Source of the DNA: Aphelenchoides besseyi
Taxonomy: Eukaryota; Nematoda; Chromadorea; Rhabditida; Aphelenchoididae
DNA length: 33,575 nucleotides
Reading direction: 5' to 3'
NCBI GenBank assembly: GCA_024699855.1
Contig: JAMPIQ010000024.1
Location: 1 to 33,575, forward strand
The position numbers and the translations under genes were made by a program. The notes beneath the pieces were generated by a model. The model ran no database searches, was not told the origin of the DNA, and saw only the letters and a list, made by a program, of their open reading frames with translations. Shown here piece after piece: positions 30,076-33,575 of this stretch. Numbering within the stretch: position 1 is the first letter of the stretch; each line of letters starts with the position of its first letter.

Positions 30076-30544
30076 ATGACCCTCCATCAGCAAGAATGCC
30101 GACGCGCAAAGACGGCGTCACCTCAAAGTCGCAGCAATGTTGGTTCTGGGTGCGGTCGCCTTGTTCGGAGGAAATGTACTCCTGATCAGGGATAGCGAGC
30201 CGGCGCTCGCGGCCTCCGAAGACGTCGCATCAGCCAGCGCCTTCCGCATCCTCACACCGCAGACGATCGACAGGCCTTACGGACATTCCGCGCCTGTCGC
30301 GTCTGCCGGCGATGCAACCGAAGGCAAAGAGACTGTAGCGGCCACCGACGACACATCCTGCGTCGCCATGCGCGCCGCCCGAAAAACGGACCGGCACGAC
30401 ACGCTGGATCCAAAAGCCTTCTGTCAGCTCCAACACCGCCTCTTCAATGCCGAGCTGATCGACCGCATCGCCTTGCTCCAACTCGCATCACAGACCCACA
30501 CAATCGACACCTCGTCCCAACTCGCTATGAACAAGGAGTTCTGA
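30076..30544 (+). CDS. Exported hypothetical protein preceding the bicupin
   Basis: I do not recognise a family. AGGAG stands about eight bases before ATG 30076. A basic start (RRRHLKVAAMLVLG frame) and a hydrophobic segment AAMLVLGAVALFGGNVLLI form a signal peptide or anchor, followed by a polar region with two Cys (DTSCVAMRAARK and PKAFCQLQHRL) and a helical end. The ATG and the body are in different frames; one extra base between 30080 and 30130 would explain it. An alternative start at ATG 30137 has no ribosome site. The stop is directly followed by the bicupin start, so the two are co-transcribed. Confidence 0.55.
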
Positions 30545-30545
30545 A

Positions 30546-31793
30546 ATGGAAACGTTGACCAGACGCGCAGTCCTCGCAATCGGCGCCGTCGGCGGCACCG
30601 CCCTTGCCGCCAGCGCGGCCGGAGCAGCATCTTTCGGCAATCCCGATCAGCCCGCCGAGGGAGCAATTAATGCCAATGCCGCCGGCCTCAGCGATCCCGG
30701 CCCGAAGAACCCTGCGATCAACAACCAGTTTCCGTCTTTCCAGAGCCCACCGGCGACCGATGTTGGCGACATGCAGCTTTTCTGGGGTTCGTTCAACAAC
30801 GCCGCCAAACGTATCCAGAATGGCGGCTGGGCACGTCAGGTGACCAAGTCGGACTTCGCGATTTCGGATGCCGTGTCCGGCGTCAACATGCGGCTCGGAC
30901 CGGGCGGCATTCGTGAGATGCACTGGCACCGCGCCGCAGAATGGGCGATCATGACCAACGGGCGTTGCCGCATCACGGTGCTCGATACGCAGGGCCGCGC
31001 TTATGTGCAGGATGTGGAGGCCGGTGATCTCTGGTATTTTCCGGCCGGCTACCCCCATTCGCTGCAGGGACTTGGTCCCGACGGTTGCGAATTCGTCATC
31101 GTGTTCGACGAAGGCGACCAGTCCGAATATGGCACCCTGCTTCTCACCGACTGGTTGGCGCACACCTCGCCCGAGCTGCTGGCAAAGAATTTCGGCGTCG
31201 TGCCGGACGTGTTCCGGAACATTCCACTGCAGAACCTCTGGATATTCCAGGGCAAGGAGCCTGGACCGCTCTCCCGGGATCAGGAAGCCGTTGCCGGCGC
31301 GGGGCTTCCGCCGTTCCCGTTCACCTATAAACTCGCGGCATCAAAACCACTGAAGGAAAACGCTGCCGGCGTCATTCGTCTCGCCGACAGCAGCGCCTTT
31401 ACCGTGTCCAAAACCATCGCCGCCGCCATCGAAACGATCAAGCCCGGCGGGGTGCGCGAAATGCACTGGCACCCCAACGCGGACGAATGGCAATACTGGA
31501 TCAAGGGTGAAGGCCGAATGACCGTGTTCGACGCGGGGCCACGCAGCCAGACCGCGGATTTCCGTGCTGGCGACATTGGCTACGTGAAGAGGAGCCAGGG
31601 CCACATCATCGAAAATACCGGCAAGACCGACCTGCAATTCGTCGCGGTCTTCAAGACCGCCGAATACCAGGAGGTCAGCCTGTCGTCCTGGCTGACCCAC
31701 ACCCCGCCGGCGCTCGTGGCCCAGCATCTCAACGTCAGCATCGAGGATGTGGCGAAGTTTCCCGCAAACCAGCCGGCGATCATGCCGGGCTGA
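30546..31793 (+). CDS. Exported bicupin of the oxalate decarboxylase family
   Basis: 415 residues, intact. The N-terminus LTRRAVLAIGAVGGTALAA resembles a twin-arginine signal. Two cupin domains each carry a Mn-binding motif: REMHWHRAAEW with PAGYPHSLQG in the first, REMHWHPNADEWQYW with SQGHIIENTG in the second. Both show the pattern of oxalate decarboxylase (His, His, Glu, His). The active-site lid that reads SENST in Bacillus OxdC appears here as SEYGT in DEGDQSEYGTLLLTDWLAHT. The proton-relay Glu is kept but the next residues differ, so activity as decarboxylase, oxidase or on another acid is uncertain. The ribosome site is in AACAAGGAGTT just before ATG 30546. Confidence 0.85.
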   Translation: METLTRRAVLAIGAVGGTALAASAAGAASFGNPDQPAEGAINANAAGLSDPGPKNPAINNQFPSFQSPPATDVGDMQLFWGSFNNAAKRIQNGGWARQVTKSDFAISDAVSGVNMRLGPGGIREMHWHRAAEWAIMTNGRCRITVLDTQGRAYVQDVEAGDLWYFPAGYPHSLQGLGPDGCEFVIVFDEGDQSEYGTLLLTDWLAHTSPELLAKNFGVVPDVFRNIPLQNLWIFQGKEPGPLSRDQEAVAGAGLPPFPFTYKLAASKPLKENAAGVIRLADSSAFTVSKTIAAAIETIKPGGVREMHWHPNADEWQYWIKGEGRMTVFDAGPRSQTADFRAGDIGYVKRSQGHIIENTGKTDLQFVAVFKTAEYQEVSLSSWLTHTPPALVAQHLNVSIEDVAKFPANQPAIMPG

Positions 31794-31895
31794 ACATCCT
31801 GCCCACACTTTGACCGGCGTTTCGGCATACCCGATCCGCAGGTCTTCCAAGACAGGACGCACGCAAAAAACCAGTATCGAAAGTCAGGAACAGCC

Positions 31896-33017
31896 ATGAA
31901 ACCATTGACGATCCGGATCGCCGGCGGCTCTCGCTTTGCCGGGTCTCTTCACGGCGACATTGCTTCAGCAGGACGGGGCACGATGTGAAAGTCTACGAAC
32001 GCTCTTGCATCCGGCCTCGCAGGGCGTGGTGCAGGACTGGTGCCACAGCAGGAATTATTCGAGGTTCTAGACCAGATCGGCTGCGAAGACGTCTCCCATG
32101 TCGGTGTGGTTGCAAAGGAGCGCATCTACCTCGACGCCGGCGGCCACGTCGCCCAGCGCCAGAAGACGCCGCAGATGCAGATTTCATGGGACTATCTCTT
32201 CGAGAGCGTATCCTCCCGCCTCCTCGCCGATACCTATCGTCTCGGACACACCATATCAACGCGGTTCGGGAAGGCCCTGATGGAGTGACACTATCCTTCA
32301 CCGACGGCACGGAAGACCGCGCCGATCTGGTGATCGGCGCGGATGGCCTGGGTTCGGTCATACGCAAGGCGGTTAATCGTCATTCAGAAAACGCCTTTGC
32401 GGGTTACGTCGCCTGGCGCGGACTGATCCTGGAAACCAAATTGCCGGCCGATGCATCCCTGCTGCTCGACCGCTTCGCTTTTTTATATCGCACCCGGCAT
32501 TCATGTTTTGGGTTACCTCGTGCCGGGCCCAAAGGGTGAGACACAACAGGGACAGCGCCGTTACAACTGGGTATGGTATCGCCCCACACCGGCTGACGAG
32601 CTGCCCCGCACCTTCGCCGGCCGCGACGGCAGGCATTTCGAGCATTCGCTCCCCCGAGGTGAGCTGGCCGAACAGCGCCGCGAGCAACTGCGCAGCGACG
32701 CGTTTTCCCTTCTGCCGCCGCAACTGGCTCTTGCGGTCGAAGCCGAGGAAACCCCATCGATCCAGGGCATTTTTGACTATGAGGCTGAACAGATGGTGTC
32801 GCCACATATGGCGCTGGTCGGGGATTCCGCCTTTGTGGTTCGCCCTCACACCGCAATGGGCGTTTCCAAGGCCGCAGGCGACGCAATGGCACTACGCGAC
32901 GCCCTGCGACAGACGGACGACCTGCCTGCAGCCCTTTCACGATATCAGAAAACCCGCCTGCCGGTGGGCAAGTCAATCGCCGCCTATGGCCGGAGGCTTG
33001 CCGAGACCGCGATCTGA
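31896..33017 (+). CDS. FAD-dependent monooxygenase (several frame errors)
   Basis: The N-terminal FAD Rossmann motif is visible in pieces (TIRIAGG, then AGLF-like and HDVKVYERS). QQELFEVLDQIGCEDV, the second FAD motif DLVIGADGLGSVIRKA, GYVAWRGLILETKLP, and the third motif MALVGDSAFVVRPHTAMGVS with KAAGDAMALRDAL follow. This order and the GYVAWRG segment are like 2,6-dihydroxypyridine hydroxylase-type aromatic monooxygenases. Frame changes occur near 31950, between 31985 and 32040, near 32275 and near 32490, more than in neighbouring genes. I take them as sequencing errors, since all domains are present and the total length (about 373 codons) is normal, but real decay cannot be excluded. AGGA precedes ATG 31896. 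Confidence 0.75.
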
Positions 33018-33089
33018 AGACGGGTCAAAATCAGGTCCGCCCGGCGTCATTGTTGTCCGCGACTTGTGCCTACGGCTAAGCGCAGGGGG

Positions 33090-33575
33090 TCATCCGGATT
33101 TTGCGATCAGGGCGCGAAATCGCTCGCTCATTTCAGGGTTGGCGGGATTATAGACCATCATGTTGAGATCCGAGCGTCCCTCCACCGCAAAGCATGAAAA
33201 CTCCAGTTCGATTGTTCCCAGAACCGGATGGTGTAGGCGCTTGAGGCCCTCGTGCATGCTTGTGACCTCGTTGTCATCCCACATGGCCTTGAATTCGGGG
33301 CTGGCGGCCGAGAGCTCATCGACAAGTTGCTGGATGCCGGCGCCAGCGCCGGCGCGCGCGGCATCTGCCCGGAACGCGCCGACCACGTAGCGGGCGACAT
33401 TGCGCCAGTCCTCCTGGGCAGTGCGCACCCGATCATCGGAGAAAATCAGACGCAGAATGTTGCGGTTCTCCCTCGCCAGTTTGCTGTAATCCGTGAGGAT
33501 GACGGCGGCGGCCCGGTTCCATGCCAGGACGTCCCATGTCGCCGTTCTGATGATCGCGGGGCTGAAGGGCAACGC
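33090..33575 (-). CDS. MmyB-type transcription regulator, C-terminal ligand-binding part (cut by window end)
   Basis: The frame is open to the window edge and reads LPFSPAIIRTATWDVLAWNR, NILRLIFSDDRVR, EDWRNVARYVVGAFRADAA, SPEFKAMWDDNEV, LKRLHHPVLGTIELEFSCFA and MMVYNPANPEMSERF. This is the MmyB-like ligand-binding domain that follows an N-terminal Xre helix-turn-helix; the DNA-binding part lies beyond 33575. Such regulators usually control a neighbouring oxidoreductase gene. Here the FAD monooxygenase is convergent, 72 bases away, so the target may instead lie outside the window. Confidence 0.82.
   Translation of the reverse strand, partial: ALPFSPAIIRTATWDVLAWNRAAAVILTDYSKLARENRNILRLIFSDDRVRTAQEDWRNVARYVVGAFRADAARAGAGAGIQQLVDELSAASPEFKAMWDDNEVTSMHEGLKRLHHPVLGTIELEFSCFAVEGRSDLNMMVYNPANPEMSERFRALIAKSG

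Overview
The window looks like the end of a linear replicon from an Agrobacterium/Rhizobium-clade alphaproteobacterium, taken from an unpolished long-read assembly. Three things suggest this. The inner two thirds is GC-rich and carries rhizobial-type stress, signalling and redox genes. The outer 10.9 kb is AT-richer and carries surface-polysaccharide genes. The first 7.5 kb is a near-perfect head-to-head inverted repeat whose centre (3731-3737, flanked by CAATAACAATA and TATTGTTATTG) resembles, as I recall it, the target of the Agrobacterium protelomerase TelA. The best reading is that sequencing ran through a covalently closed hairpin telomere and the assembler kept both strands. Bases 1-3730 would then be the opposite strand of 3738-7512, not extra DNA. 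The real chromosome would end near 3734.

Region by region. (1) 1-7512: fold-back of the subtelomere. Reading towards the telomere it holds an O-antigen ligase/polymerase-like membrane protein, a terminator, a decayed peptide-exporter ABC ATPase without Walker A, a small membrane-anchored HExxH peptidase, and about 1 kb of AT-rich repeat-bearing DNA up to the tip. (2) 7667-10890: a small conserved hypothetical gene, then two paralogous acyltransferase-3 genes on either side of an SGNH hydrolase, a typical set for decorating surface polysaccharide. (3) 10918-11580: a scar with a truncated AHSA1/SRPBCC gene, an IS3-type orfA remnant, a C-terminal gene fragment and a strong terminator; GC content changes here. 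(4) 11610-22113: a membrane/coiled-coil protein with an overlapping 24-aa membrane peptide, a cytochrome P460, a DipZ-type thiol-redox protein, two alpha/beta hydrolases, an OmpR-type two-component pair, an Ohr peroxidase and an aldehyde dehydrogenase. (5) 22443-33575: a dps/haloperoxidase operon, a candidate sRNA with an anti-Shine-Dalgarno loop, a YdeP-type molybdopterin oxidoreductase, a PAS-type kinase with a FixJ/NarL-type regulator, a lone receiver protein, an exported protein plus bicupin pair, an FAD monooxygenase and the start of an MmyB-type regulator.

Many genes are broken by single-base indels, mostly one base too many in a G, C, T or A run. The two arms of the fold-back carry different indels in the same genes. 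I therefore treat most frameshifts as sequencing error and annotate the full spans. Real lesions are those both arms share (the ABC remnant) or that sit at an IS scar.

Two regulatory patterns link the genes. A NarL-like 7-2-7 inverted repeat (ACCTnnGTnTAG core) occurs before the kinase/regulator operon, before the exported-protein/bicupin pair and between dps and the sRNA/oxidoreductase unit, suggesting one regulon. An exact 17-bp motif lies 50-64 bp upstream of both the cytochrome P460 gene and ohr.
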